DNA of 64,000 nt from Litchfieldella anticariensis FP35 = DSM 16096. GTDB lineage: Bacteria; Pseudomonadota; Gammaproteobacteria; Pseudomonadales; Halomonadaceae. The stretch is taken from NCBI RefSeq assembly GCF_000409775.1, contig NZ_KE332377.1:898764-962763 (forward strand), in the 5' to 3' direction. The notes below the pieces were generated by a model that searched no databases, was not told where the DNA came from, and worked only from the letters and a program-made list of their open reading frames with translations. Both the position numbers and the translations under genes were made by a program. Shown here in pieces: positions 27,741 through 37,100 of the stretch. Each line of letters opens with the position of its first letter. Positions within the stretch are counted from its first letter, which is position 1.

Positions 27741-28784
27741 ATGATCAGACTCACCAACGTCTCCAAAACCTATGGCAGCGGTTCAGGTGCCGTAAACGCA
27801 CTGAAGAATATCGACCTGCACGTCCCACAGGGCAGCATCCATGGCGTGATAGGTCTTTCCGGTGCCGGAAAATCGACACTGATCCGCTGCGTCAACCTGC
27901 TCGAACGCCCGACGACTGGGAGCGTGGTCGTCGATGGGCAGGAACTCACCGCCTTGTCAGCCGCCCAGCTCAACCAGGCGCGGCATCAGATTGGCATGAT
28001 CTTCCAGCACTTCAACCTGCTGTCATCACGTACGGTGTTCGCCAATATCGCCTTGCCGCTGGAACTGATGGGCATGGACAAGAGCGAGATACGGCATCGC
28101 GTCATCCCCCTGCTCGAGTTGACCGGACTGGAGGACAAGGCCGACAAGTATCCTGCGGAGCTCTCCGGCGGCCAGAAGCAGCGCGTGGCCATTGCCCGCG
28201 CGCTAGCCAGCCGTCCGAAGGTGTTGCTCTGCGATGAGGCCACCTCGGCACTAGACCCCCAGACCACCGGCTCGATCCTGGAACTGCTTCAGGACATCAA
28301 TCGCAAGCTAGGTCTAACCATTTTGTTGATCACGCACGAAATGGAAGTGGTCAAGACCATCTGTCATCGAGTGGGGCTGATTTCTGCCGGCGAGTTGGTC
28401 GAGGAAGCCGATGTCGGTGACTTCTTCACCGCGCCACGTACCCGGTTGGGACGCGAATTTCTTAACGACTTTCTCGAACTCGAGCCGCCCAAGGCGCTGG
28501 TCGAACGCCTCGAGGAAATGCCTGGGGAGCATACCCACCCGGTGGTACGACTGGCCTTCACCGGCGATGCCGTTTCCACACCGCTGGTTTCGCGCCTGGC
28601 CCGCGAATGCGGGGTTGACGTCAGCATCCTGCAGGCCAAGGTCGAGTCGATCCAGGACCGGACCCTGGGACTGATGATCGCTGAACTGATAGGCGCTTCA
28701 GACAAGACCCGCGAGGCGCTTTCCTATCTCGAAAACCATGATCTGCATGTGGAGGTGCTCGGCCATGTCCAGCGCGATGCTTAA
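27741..28784 (+). CDS. metN: Methionine ABC transporter ATP-binding protein MetN
   Basis: This 347-aa ATPase powers D/L-methionine import. Walker A is GVIGLSGAGKSTLIRC, the signature ELSGGQKQRVAIARALASRP, Walker B VLLCDEATSALDP and the H-loop LLITHEMEV. A C-terminal NIL regulatory domain (from about residue 265) binds methionine and inhibits transport. The start MIRLTNVSKTYG is the family start; the longer upstream frame runs through the terminator and is not coding. Confidence 0.95.
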   Translation: MIRLTNVSKTYGSGSGAVNALKNIDLHVPQGSIHGVIGLSGAGKSTLIRCVNLLERPTTGSVVVDGQELTALSAAQLNQARHQIGMIFQHFNLLSSRTVFANIALPLELMGMDKSEIRHRVIPLLELTGLEDKADKYPAELSGGQKQRVAIARALASRPKVLLCDEATSALDPQTTGSILELLQDINRKLGLTILLITHEMEVVKTICHRVGLISAGELVEEADVGDFFTAPRTRLGREFLNDFLELEPPKALVERLEEMPGEHTHPVVRLAFTGDAVSTPLVSRLARECGVDVSILQAKVESIQDRTLGLMIAELIGASDKTREALSYLENHDLHVEVLGHVQRDA

Positions 28785-29418
28785 CCTGGTTCTCAAGGCC
28801 ACGCTCGACACACTTTACATGGTCGGCGTGTCGGGGTTGATCGCCGCACTACTCGGCGTCCCACTGGGTGTGATGCTTTTCGTCACCCGACCACGACAGA
28901 TTCTCGCTCAGCCGCTTACCAACCAGGTGCTCGGCGTCATCACCAATGTCGGTCGCTCGGTGCCATTCATCATCCTGATGGTGGCGATCATCCCCTTCAC
29001 GCGACTGGTCGCCGGCTCCTCGATCGGCACCAATGCCGCTATCGTGCCCTTGACCATTGCCGCCATCCCCTTCGTCGCTCGCCTGGTGGAAGGCGCCTTG
29101 AACGAGATTCCGCCCGGGCTGATCGAGGCGGCCCAATCGATGGGCGCCACTCCCTACCAGATCATCACCAAGGTACTACTGCCCGAGGCCAAGGGCGGGA
29201 TCATCACCGGCTTGACCATCACCGTAGTCACCCTAATCAGCTACTCGGCCATGGCCGGCGCTGTGGGTGGTGGCGGACTCGGCGATCTGGGCATCCGCTA
29301 CGGCTATAACCGCTTCGATCCCATGGTCATGCTGATCACCGTGGCGATCCTGGTGGTCATGGTCCAGGGCTTCCAGAGTCTGGGCGATCACTTGGTGCGC
29401 AAGGCCGATCACAAATAG
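28765..29418 (+). CDS. metI: Methionine ABC transporter permease MetI
   Basis: This 217-aa permease has five to six membrane segments and the coupling region EAAQSMGATPYQIITKVLLPEA that contacts the ATPase. The start MSSAMLNLVLKATLDTLYMV overlaps metN by 20 nt, with GGAGG upstream (28751-28755), so translation is coupled. Confidence 0.94.
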   Translation: MSSAMLNLVLKATLDTLYMVGVSGLIAALLGVPLGVMLFVTRPRQILAQPLTNQVLGVITNVGRSVPFIILMVAIIPFTRLVAGSSIGTNAAIVPLTIAAIPFVARLVEGALNEIPPGLIEAAQSMGATPYQIITKVLLPEAKGGIITGLTITVVTLISYSAMAGAVGGGGLGDLGIRYGYNRFDPMVMLITVAILVVMVQGFQSLGDHLVRKADHK

Positions 29419-29540
29419 ACGTCGACATGACGCGATACTCAATCAGCAACACTTGAATCACGATGGCACTGCCCATACTGACCAGCGGCATCCATGCCAT
29501 TATCCACTTCCCATAGGGAAGCGCTTAGGAGAACATCACG

Positions 29541-30371
29541 ATGACAGACAAGCTGGCTCACCTTCTTCGTCCCGCTCGCCTGCTAGGTGCCGCCACCCTG
29601 CTCAGCGCCGTCGCGCTGGCGGGTTGCGGCAACGATGAGGCCAAGACGAACTCGATCAAGGTAGGCACCGTGGCCGGACCTGAAACCGAGGTGATGCAAG
29701 TGGCAGCACGCATCGCCAAGGAAGAGCACGACCTGGATGTCGAAATCGTCGAATTCACCGACTACGTCTCGCCCAATGCGGCCTTGGCCGATGGCAGCCT
29801 GGATGCCAACGCCTATCAGCATGAACCCTACATGCGCAGCATGGTCGAGGATCGCGGCTATGATTTCGCCATTGCCGGGCGTACTTTCGTCTATCCCATC
29901 GGCGCTTATTCCGAAAAGCACGACAGTATCGAAGATCTGCCGGAGCGAGCCATCATCGCTCTGCCCAACGACCCGTCCAACGAAGGGCGCGCACTGATCC
30001 TGATGCACAATAAGGGCATGATCGAACTCGACGACCCGACGAACCTGGAAGCCACGCCGATCAATGTGACCGAGAACCCGAAGAACTTTCGCTTCCGTGA
30101 GATCGAGGCCGCTCAACTGCCGCGCGTATTGCCTGATGTGGATATGGCCTTCATCAACAACACCTTCGCCCAACCGGCTGGCCTGAGCCTGGACGACGCT
30201 TTGATCAAGGAGGGCCCCGAGTCGCCCTACGTCAACCTGATCGCGGTGCGTGCCGGCGACGAGGATCGCGAGGCGATTCGCCAGTTGGTCGACTCCTACC
30301 AGCGTGAGGAAGTCGTTGCCAAGGCCGAGGAGTTGTTCAAGGGGGCGGCTATCCCAGGATGGCAAGGGTAA
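29541..30371 (+). CDS. metQ: Methionine-binding lipoprotein MetQ
   Basis: This 276-aa periplasmic lipoprotein has a signal peptide ending in the lipobox LAGC (cysteine near residue 29). Family motifs are KVGTVAGPETEVMQVAARIA, VEFTDYVSPNAALADGSLDA, NAYQHEPYM and the late FINNTFAQPAGL. It captures methionine for MetNI. AGGAG precedes the start. It ends 28 bp before a strong terminator. Confidence 0.95.
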   Translation: MTDKLAHLLRPARLLGAATLLSAVALAGCGNDEAKTNSIKVGTVAGPETEVMQVAARIAKEEHDLDVEIVEFTDYVSPNAALADGSLDANAYQHEPYMRSMVEDRGYDFAIAGRTFVYPIGAYSEKHDSIEDLPERAIIALPNDPSNEGRALILMHNKGMIELDDPTNLEATPINVTENPKNFRFREIEAAQLPRVLPDVDMAFINNTFAQPAGLSLDDALIKEGPESPYVNLIAVRAGDEDREAIRQLVDSYQREEVVAKAEELFKGAAIPGWQG

Positions 30372-30400
30372 CGCAAGCCAACCTTTCCATTGGCTTGACG

Positions 30401-30424
30401 GGCCGGCTCACAAGCCGGCCTTTT
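30401..30424 (+). terminator. Intrinsic terminator after metNIQ
   Basis: GGCCGGCT and AGCCGGCC pair around a 4-nt loop and are followed by TTTT. It separates metQ from the sulfoxide reductase gene, whose start is 18 bp later, so that gene is read by readthrough or its own promoter. Confidence 0.85.
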
Positions 30425-30441
30425 ACTAGGTGGAGTATTCG

Positions 30442-30906
30442 ATGTCCGATTACGCTTTTCTTGCCCGCCAACTCGAGGCCTTGCTGGATACCCGCGACGC
30501 GCTGACCAACATGGCCCAGACCTGCGCTTTCATCATGCAGGAAATATCCGAACTCAACTGGGCGGGCTTCTATCTCCAGCGCCAGCCCGAGACATTGATA
30601 CTCGGCCCGTTCCAGGGCAAGCCCGCCTGCAACCCGATTCCTTTCAGCCAGGGGGTGTGCGGCGCCGCGGCACGTTCACGCCAGACCCAGCGCGTCGACG
30701 ACGTGCATGCCGTGCCCGATCATATTACCTGTGATGCCGCCTCGCGCTCGGAACTGGTGGTACCGATCGTCGTGCAGGACCGCGTGTGGGGCGTGCTCGA
30801 TCTGGACAGTCCGCTAAAGAGCCGCTTCAGTGCCGAGGATCAAGCCGGTATCGAAACACTGGTGACGGTATTCGCCACGCAGAGCGATTTGGCAAATTGG
30901 TCCTGA
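30442..30906 (+). CDS. msrC: Free methionine-(R)-sulfoxide reductase (GAF domain)
   Basis: This 154-aa cytoplasmic GAF-fold enzyme reduces free methionine-R-sulfoxide. The reactive cysteines sit in GKPACNPIPFSQGVCGAAA and HITCDAASRSELVVPI, and ISELNWAGFYLQ matches the family. AGGTGGAG precedes the start. Its place right after the methionine importer suggests repair of imported oxidised methionine. Confidence 0.9.
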   Translation: MSDYAFLARQLEALLDTRDALTNMAQTCAFIMQEISELNWAGFYLQRQPETLILGPFQGKPACNPIPFSQGVCGAAARSRQTQRVDDVHAVPDHITCDAASRSELVVPIVVQDRVWGVLDLDSPLKSRFSAEDQAGIETLVTVFATQSDLANWS

Positions 30907-30947
30907 TGAAATGCCAGTAAGGGAACCGCGGTCGTACCCCCCACAAC

Positions 30948-30981
30948 AAAACACCCCGTAGCACAGGCTACGGGGTGTTTT
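30948..30981. terminator. Bidirectional intrinsic terminator
   Basis: AAAACACCCCGTAGC and GCTACGGGGTGTTTT form a 15-bp stem with a 4-nt loop. It serves the rightward msrC transcript and the leftward tRNA transcript. Confidence 0.92.
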
Positions 30982-30989
30982 CAGGAAGC

Positions 30990-31066
30990 TGGTAGGACCA
31001 AGCGGATTTGAACCGCTGACCTCCACGATGTCAACGTGGCGCTCTAACCAACTGAGCTATGGTCCT
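30990..31066 (-). tRNA. tRNA-Val (GAC), copy 2
   Basis: This complete 77-nt cloverleaf on the minus strand begins AGGACCATAGCTC and has anticodon stem-loop CCACG-TTGACAT-CGTGG. The anticodon GAC reads Val codons GUC and GUU. The T arm is AGCGGTTCAAATCCGCT and the 3' CCA is encoded. It is identical to the copy 26 bp upstream and ends 8 bp before the terminator. Confidence 0.97.
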
Positions 31067-31092
31067 ATGAATCGATGGATGCCAAGGGAGTT

Positions 31093-31169
31093 TGGTAGGA
31101 CCAAGCGGATTTGAACCGCTGACCTCCACGATGTCAACGTGGCGCTCTAACCAACTGAGCTATGGTCCT
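31093..31169 (-). tRNA. tRNA-Val (GAC), copy 1
   Basis: This 77-nt tRNA has the same sequence as its neighbour: anticodon GAC, encoded CCA. It is first in the two-tRNA transcript. The promoter is about 50 bp upstream. Confidence 0.97.
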
Positions 31170-31214
31170 ACAGCTTGCCCGAAACTCAATGACTTGCCTC
31201 GGCAACGGATGCGT

Positions 31215-31242
31215 ATTTTACGTATTCGCACCGTAAATGCAA
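31215..31242 (-). promoter_or_regulatory. Promoter of the tRNA-Val pair
   Basis: On the minus strand TTGCAT and TAAAAT are spaced by 16 bp, about 50 bp in front of the first tRNA. The intervening stretch has no coding capacity. Confidence 0.55.
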
Positions 31243-31284
31243 GCCTTGATCATGCCTGGAAGATGTTCTTCCACTGGTTCCAGA

Positions 31285-32766
31285 CTAGCATTTCACGCGA
31301 TCGACAGCATCCAACCAGCCACGGTACAAACGCTCCCGTTCCTCGTCATCCATCTGAGGAGAGAACGTTCGCTCACAGCGCCACAACCCGGCAATCTCCT
31401 CGAGCCCCTCGTACCAACCAAGATGCAGCCCTGCCAAGTAGGCCGCCCCCAATGCCGTCGTCTCCAGAACGGTCGGACGATCCACGGAAACTCCCAGCAT
31501 GTCGGCCAGGAATTGCATCAGCCAGTTATTGCGGACCATGCCGCCATCCACCCGTAATGTACCAGTGCTCGCCGCCATATCATCGTTCATGCAAACCTGC
31601 AGATCGCGGCTCTGATAGCATACCGCTTGCAGGCCCGCCGCGACGATTTCGGCAATGCCAGTATCGCGGGTGAGACCAAAGATCGCCCCACGAGCCTGTG
31701 GATCCCAATGTGGCGCACCCAACCCGGTAAAAGCCGGCACCAGATAGACGCTATGCCCACTCCGGGTCTGACGAGCCAGGGCTTCCGTCTCCGCGGCGTT
31801 GGCGAACAACTTCAAGCCATCGCGCAGCCACTGCACCGTGGCGCCTGCAACGAAAATGCTTCCTTCCATGGCATAGGTTGGCTTGCCGTTCAGACGATAC
31901 CCCACCGTGGTCAGCAGACGATTGCGAGAGACTTCCGGCTTATCACCGGTATTGAGAATCATGAAACAACCGGTGCCATAGGTACTCTTGCCCATACCCG
32001 GTTCAAAGCAGGCCTGGCCGAACAACGCCGCCTGCTGATCGCCCGCCACCCCGGCAATGGGAATTTGACTACCCAGCAGTGACGCTTGGGCCACACCGAA
32101 GTCATCACTGGAATCCTTGACCTCGGGCAGCAAGCTGGCCGGAATGTCGAAGAACTCGAGCAACCCTTCATCCCACTGCTGAGTATGGATGTTGAACAAC
32201 GCGGTACGCGAAGCGTTGGTGGCATCGGTTGCGTGCACGCGGCCGTCGGTCAGTCGCCAGATAAGAAAACTGTCCACGGTACCAAAGGCCAGTTCACCAC
32301 GCTCGGCACGCTCACGGGCCCCCTCCACATGTTCCAGCAGCCATGCCAGCTTGGTTGCCGAGAAATATGGATCGATCAGCAGCCCCGTACGCTCCTGCAC
32401 CATGGAAGTATGACCGGCATCACGCAGATGTTGGCAGGCATCAGCAGTACGTCGATCCTGCCACACAATGGCATTGTGTAGTGGTTCGCCGGTCTTTCGG
32501 TCCCAAAGCAGAGTGGTCTCACGTTGGTTGGTGATCCCGATACCGGCCACTTGTGAGACATCGATGCTTGCCCTGTCGATCACTTCACGACATGTGCTCA
32601 GTACCGACGTCCAAATGTCTTCCGGCTCATGCTCGACCCAGCCGTCTTGCGGGAAATGTTGCGGAAACTCTTGCTGCGCCACCTCGACCACATTGCCCTC
32701 GCGATCAAAAAGAATGGCACGGGAACTGGTCGTTCCCTGGTCGATGGCTAGCAGATAAGAAGCCAT
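31285..32766 (-). CDS. glpK: Glycerol kinase
   Basis: This 493-aa FGGY-family kinase makes sn-glycerol-3-phosphate. [33 protein letters not shown], the glycerol-site [36 protein letters not shown] and [12 protein letters not shown] are all intact. The start MASYLLA has GAGGA upstream; the frame continues upstream into the promoter and is not used. It diverges from glpR, with GlpR-like sites between. Confidence 0.96.
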   Translation of the reverse strand: MASYLLAIDQGTTSSRAILFDREGNVVEVAQQEFPQHFPQDGWVEHEPEDIWTSVLSTCREVIDRASIDVSQVAGIGITNQRETTLLWDRKTGEPLHNAIVWQDRRTADACQHLRDAGHTSMVQERTGLLIDPYFSATKLAWLLEHVEGARERAERGELAFGTVDSFLIWRLTDGRVHATDATNASRTALFNIHTQQWDEGLLEFFDIPASLLPEVKDSSDDFGVAQASLLGSQIPIAGVAGDQQAALFGQACFEPGMGKSTYGTGCFMILNTGDKPEVSRNRLLTTVGYRLNGKPTYAMEGSIFVAGATVQWLRDGLKLFANAAETEALARQTRSGHSVYLVPAFTGLGAPHWDPQARGAIFGLTRDTGIAEIVAAGLQAVCYQSRDLQVCMNDDMAASTGTLRVDGGMVRNNWLMQFLADMLGVSVDRPTVLETTALGAAYLAGLHLGWYEGLEEIAGLWRCERTFSPQMDDEERERLYRGWLDAVDRVKC

Positions 32767-32802
32767 GGCGTATTCCTCGGACATCGTGGAGAACTCATTG
32801 TT

Positions 32803-32846
32803 ATGTTCGCTTTCAAACAGAAAATATCGAATAATGTTCGAATCCG
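32803..32846. promoter_or_regulatory. Putative GlpR operators upstream of glpK
   Basis: ATGTTCGCTTTCAAACAG (32803-32820) and ATGTTCG at 32834-32840, followed by a degenerate half, resemble the E. coli GlpR operator (ATGTTCG-N4-CGAACAT). They lie 37-80 bp upstream of glpK. Confidence 0.55.
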
Positions 32847-32992
32847 ATGACTGGAGAGTAAACCAGCGCTCTGCATACCTCAAACGCCTGGCCATCATGG
32901 AATCCATAGACCTTGGTCGCATGCTTTGTTGGCTTATCTGACGCAACCCACGGAAAATACCGTAGAATCGGGGAGTATCACGAGGAGGGCTC

Positions 32993-33793
32993 ATGACACA
33001 ACAAGAACGCCAAGACGCTATCGTCGCTCTGGTCAAACGCCAGGGTTATGCGGCGATCGAACAACTGACCGAGCATTTCGCCGTCACCCCTCAGACCATC
33101 CGCCGCGATCTCAATGCCTTGGCCAACGAAGGACTGATTCGACGTGTACACGGCGGCGCCGGTCTCGAATCGAGCACAGTCAACACGGCTTACCAGACTC
33201 GCAAAACGCTCAACCTGGAAGCCAAGCGACGCATTGCCTCGCTGCTAGCGGCACAGATTCCCGACCATGCCTCACTGTTCATCAACATCGGCACCAGCAA
33301 CGAAATCGTCGCCGAGGCGTTACGGGGTCACCACGGTCTGGAAGTCATTACCAATAACCTCAACGTAGCCGCCATTCTCCAGCATAACGAGGACTTCAAC
33401 GTCATTATCGCCGGTGGCCAAGTACGTTCTCGCGATGGCGGCATCATCGGCGAAGCGACCATCGACTTCATCAACCAGTTCAAGGTCGATTTTGGCATCA
33501 TCGGCATCAGTGGAATCGATGAGGATGGTTCACTGCTCGAATTCGATTATCAGGAAGTCCGTGTTGCCCAAGCTATCATTCATAACTCGCGCCAAGTCTT
33601 TCTGATCGCCGATCACTCCAAATTTCATCGCAATGCCGTGGTACGCCAAGGAAAAATCACCCAGATCGACGCCTTGTTCACCGACCGGCGTCCCCCCGAG
33701 TCGATCTGCCGGCTGTTGGAAAACCATGACGTAGCGCTGCATATCGCCGGACAGGAGACATCAGCTTACGCGCCTGCTGAAAGCACGATCTGA
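32993..33793 (+). CDS. glpR: DeoR-family glycerol-3-phosphate regulon repressor
   Basis: This 266-aa repressor has an N-terminal DeoR helix-turn-helix ([20 protein letters not shown], then [20 protein letters not shown]) and a sugar-phosphate isomerase-like effector domain ([46 protein letters not shown]). It should release DNA on binding glycerol-3-phosphate. GAGGAG precedes the start. It sits between glpK and glpD, both with GlpR-like operators. Confidence 0.92.
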   Translation: MTQQERQDAIVALVKRQGYAAIEQLTEHFAVTPQTIRRDLNALANEGLIRRVHGGAGLESSTVNTAYQTRKTLNLEAKRRIASLLAAQIPDHASLFINIGTSNEIVAEALRGHHGLEVITNNLNVAAILQHNEDFNVIIAGGQVRSRDGGIIGEATIDFINQFKVDFGIIGISGIDEDGSLLEFDYQEVRVAQAIIHNSRQVFLIADHSKFHRNAVVRQGKITQIDALFTDRRPPESICRLLENHDVALHIAGQETSAYAPAESTI

Positions 33794-33877
33794 CCTCCCT
33801 TTTCACGCCTTTTCCTACTTCGTCAGCTCACTCCCCTGGCGCTCATCACGTCGTGTCCGTGATGATGTCTCGCCTCT

Positions 33878-33917
33878 TGATGTTCGTTTTCGAATAGTCT
33901 ACTTTCTAAAACGAACA
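33878..33917. promoter_or_regulatory. Putative GlpR operators upstream of glpD
   Basis: ATGTTCGTTTTCGAATA (33880-33896) is a close match to the GlpR operator. A second inverted half, AAACGAACA (33908-33916), follows within 12 bp. The pair lies about 80-115 bp before glpD. Confidence 0.7.
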
Positions 33918-33995
33918 CAACCTCGGAAACGAGGTCATCTTCCCCGGCTTGAGTCATTCCAGCCGCAGGAGCGTTAGTCAGCAACGGAGTCAGCC

Positions 33996-35501
33996 ATGGG
34001 TAAGTCTCAGCAACAGGAGCTTTTCGATATCTTCGTCGTCGGTGGTGGCATCAATGGGGTCGGTATCGCCAACGATGCTGCGGGCCGAGGTCTCAAGGTC
34101 GGGCTGTGCGAGCAAGCCGATCTTGCAAGTGCCACCTCATCGGCTAGCAGCAAGTTGATCCATGGCGGACTCCGTTATCTGGAGCATCACGAATTTCGTC
34201 TGGTGCGCGAAGCCTTGCGCGAACGTGAGGTGCTATTGAAGAAAGCGCCACACATCGTTTGGCCCTTGCGCTTCATCCTGCCTCACCAGCCCCACCTGCG
34301 ACCGGCCTGGATGATTCGCGCCGGCTTGTTCCTCTACGATCATCTGGGTAAGCGAGACAGCCTGGCTGGCTCACGTCGCCTGCACTTCGATGCCGCGAGC
34401 GCTTTGAAGCCAGAGCTTACCCAAGGTTTCGAATACTCCGATTGTTGGGTAGACGACGCCCGTCTGGTGATCCTCAATGCTTTACAAGCCCGAGAGCAAG
34501 GCGCCAAAATCCTGGTCCGTACGCGCTGCATCGAGGCTCGCGAGGAAAACGGTCACTGGTTGCTGACCCTGGAAAACAGGGATACCGGCCGCCAATCCCA
34601 GCGACGCGCCAAGGTACTGGTCAACGCTGCCGGCCCTTGGGTGGAAAGTTTCATTCGCCGCGAAACCGATCGCCAGTCGCGCTATGGCATCCGTATGATC
34701 CAAGGCAGCCATATCGTCGTGCCGCGCCTCAATACCGACGAACGGGCCTACATCCTGCAGAACCGCGATGGGCGAATCGTCTTCGTGCTGCCCTATCAGC
34801 AGGACTTCAGTCTGATAGGCACCACCGATCGGCGCTACATCGGCGACCCCGCCCAGGTGACTGCCAGCGACGAAGAAGCCGATTACCTACTCGAGGTGGT
34901 CAATGCCCACTTCAAGCAGCAACTCGACCGCAATGACATCATCACGACGTTCAGCGGTGTACGCCCCTTGTGCGACGACGAATCCTCCGATCCCTCGGCC
35001 ATGACTCGCGACTACACCCTGGACCTGGACAGCAAAGGAGCGCCCTTACTGTCGGTCTTCGGCGGCAAAATCACCACCTACCGCAAGCTTGCCGAGGCAG
35101 CATTGGCTATGCTGCGCCACAGACTCCCCACAATGGGCTCGCCCTGGACCGCCACAGTTCCCTTGCCGGGTGGAGACATCGGCAACCAACGGGATTTCAC
35201 TGCACGCTTGGTGCGTGATTACCCCTTCCTGGGAGAAAGCCGTGCCCGGCGCTTCGCCGCCAGCTATGGCAGCCTATGTCTGAATTTCCTGCAGGAATGC
35301 CATAAACTGGAGGACTTGGGTGAAGACTTCGGTGCAGGCCTGACAGCCGCCGAGGTCGATTATCTCATCGATCACGAGTGGGCACGCGATACCGACGACG
35401 TATTATGGCGGCGCACCAAACTGGGACTACGCCTGGAAGCGCCTCAGCGTCAGCGCCTGAGCATGCACATCGCGGCGCATCGCCAGGCGCAAGCGGCCTG
35501 A
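33996..35501 (+). CDS. glpD: Aerobic glycerol-3-phosphate dehydrogenase
   Basis: This 501-aa FAD enzyme oxidises sn-glycerol-3-phosphate to dihydroxyacetone phosphate at the membrane, passing electrons to quinone. The FAD-binding start is DIFVVGGGINGVGIANDAAG; ASATSSASSKLIHGGLRYLE and FGGKITTYRKLAE are also present. The C-terminal helical domain is complete. GGAG precedes the start. Confidence 0.96.
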   Translation: MGKSQQQELFDIFVVGGGINGVGIANDAAGRGLKVGLCEQADLASATSSASSKLIHGGLRYLEHHEFRLVREALREREVLLKKAPHIVWPLRFILPHQPHLRPAWMIRAGLFLYDHLGKRDSLAGSRRLHFDAASALKPELTQGFEYSDCWVDDARLVILNALQAREQGAKILVRTRCIEAREENGHWLLTLENRDTGRQSQRRAKVLVNAAGPWVESFIRRETDRQSRYGIRMIQGSHIVVPRLNTDERAYILQNRDGRIVFVLPYQQDFSLIGTTDRRYIGDPAQVTASDEEADYLLEVVNAHFKQQLDRNDIITTFSGVRPLCDDESSDPSAMTRDYTLDLDSKGAPLLSVFGGKITTYRKLAEAALAMLRHRLPTMGSPWTATVPLPGGDIGNQRDFTARLVRDYPFLGESRARRFAASYGSLCLNFLQECHKLEDLGEDFGAGLTAAEVDYLIDHEWARDTDDVLWRRTKLGLRLEAPQRQRLSMHIAAHRQAQAA

Positions 35502-35535
35502 GACACACCGCGGCGCTCTTCGGGCTTTTACCCTA

Positions 35536-36915
35536 TCACTCTGGAATGCCTCCCTCCGTCAGCCTGGCGGGATCGAGCAAGCGTTCCAATTCCTCGCGAC
35601 TGAGATCGGTCTGCTCTTCGGCGACTTCAATGATCGGCCGCCCGGCCTGATACGCCTGCTTGGCTATGGCCGCAGCGGCGTTATAACCGATCACCGAGTT
35701 CAGCGCTGTCACCAGGATCGGATTACGGGCCAAAGGCTCCCGAATGTTGTCTTCGCGTACCGTGAAGCTGGCAATGGCGCAATCGGCCAACAAACGGCTG
35801 GTATTGGTCATCAGAGTGATCGAGGTCAGCAAGTTGTTGGCAATCAGCGGCAGCATCACGTTCAGTTGGAAGTTGCCGCTCTGACCGGCCACTGTCACTG
35901 CACTGTCGAGCCCGATCACCTGGGCGGCAGCTTGGGCGGCTGACTCAGGAATCACCGGGTTGACCTTGCCCGGCATGATCGAGCTACCCGGCTGCAAGGC
36001 TTCCAATTCGATCTCGCCGAGTCCCGCCAAGGGACCGGAATTCATCCAGCGTAGATCGTTGGCGATCTTCATGACCGTGCAGGCATAAGTACGCAAATGG
36101 CCGGAAAGCTCCACGGCAGCATCCTGTGATGCCAGGCTCGCGAAAAAACTATCATTAGGAACGAGCCGCAGTCCGGTTTGTTCGCTCAACGCTTTCGCCA
36201 TCCGCTCGGCGAATTCAGGGTGGGCATTGATGCCAGTTCCCACCGCTGTGCCGCCTTGCGCCAATCGCCCGAGGCGCTCTTGACCGCTTGTGAAACGCTC
36301 CATGGCTTGCGCCACCTGGCTCGACCATCCCCCCAACTCCTGACTCATGCGTACTGGCATGGCATCCATCAGGTGAGTGCGGCCGGTCTTGACCACCGCA
36401 CTCACCTCGTCCGCCTTGGTATCGATGGTTACTCGCAGATGCTCTAGAGCAGGCAGTAGAGATTCCTTTACCGCCAATGCTGCCGACAAGTGGATCGCTG
36501 TAGGAATCACATCATTGCTCGACTGCCCCATATTGACGTGATCGTTGGGACTGACTTCAAGCCCGTCTTTCGACGCCAAGTGTGCAATCACCTCGTTGAC
36601 GTTCATATTGGACGAGGTCCCCGAACCGGTCTGAAACACGTCGATGGGGAACTGATCGTCATGCGTCCCCTCGATGATGGCTTGTGCTCCAGCAATGATC
36701 GCCTCGGCGCGTTGGCTATCCAGCAGCCCAAGTTCGGCGTTGGACTGCGCGGCTGCCCATTTGATGCGTGCCACCGCATGGATGAAAGCACTAGGCATTG
36801 CCTGCCCGCTGACAGGAAAATTATTGACCGCCCGTTGAGTCTGTGCGCCATACAGGGCACTGGCAGGAACGTCCAACTCCCCCATGCTGTCGCGCTCGAT
36901 CCGGGTATCACTCAT
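35536..36915 (-). CDS. fumC: Class II fumarate hydratase
   Basis: This 459-aa iron-independent fumarase has the superfamily signature GSSIMPGKVNPVIPE and the active-site segments TGSGTSSNMNVNEVIA, GRTHLMDAMPVRMSQE and AQGGTAVGTGINAHPEFA. The start MSDTRIERDSMGELDVP is the family N terminus; upstream residues are not needed. It is a single gene, convergent with glpD. Confidence 0.95.
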   Translation of the reverse strand: MSDTRIERDSMGELDVPASALYGAQTQRAVNNFPVSGQAMPSAFIHAVARIKWAAAQSNAELGLLDSQRAEAIIAGAQAIIEGTHDDQFPIDVFQTGSGTSSNMNVNEVIAHLASKDGLEVSPNDHVNMGQSSNDVIPTAIHLSAALAVKESLLPALEHLRVTIDTKADEVSAVVKTGRTHLMDAMPVRMSQELGGWSSQVAQAMERFTSGQERLGRLAQGGTAVGTGINAHPEFAERMAKALSEQTGLRLVPNDSFFASLASQDAAVELSGHLRTYACTVMKIANDLRWMNSGPLAGLGEIELEALQPGSSIMPGKVNPVIPESAAQAAAQVIGLDSAVTVAGQSGNFQLNVMLPLIANNLLTSITLMTNTSRLLADCAIASFTVREDNIREPLARNPILVTALNSVIGYNAAAAIAKQAYQAGRPIIEVAEEQTDLSREELERLLDPARLTEGGIPE

Positions 36916-37017
36916 GACCGCCTCCCATACTGATGCATTAACCCATTGTTCATACAAGGATTGCGCTGGAGTTGATGGCTTTCAAGGAATTTTCTTCGGA
37001 GTTGGCAAACCGCCATG

Positions 37018-37055
37018 TTGCAACGCAGCAAAAGCTTTGTTATTGTGCACTGCAA
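37018..37055. promoter_or_regulatory. Repeated TTG...GCAA motifs upstream of the phasin gene
   Basis: TTGCAACGCAGCAA (37018-37031) and TTGTGCACTGCAA (37043-37055) are two TGC/GCA-rich near-palindromes, with 25 bp between their start points. Polyhydroxyalkanoate repressors of the PhaR/PhaQ type bind such elements before phasin genes in other bacteria. The position just upstream of the phasin ribosome site fits an operator. Confidence 0.45.
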
Positions 37056-37100
37056 CGAAGGTCAAATCCCTTCGTATCCTGATATCTACGGAGGTGTACC

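Noticed and set aside
31285..33036. Extended GlpK with about 90 extra N-terminal residues
   Set aside because: The extra part covers the divergent promoter and operator region; the family start with a GAGGA ribosome site is at 32766.
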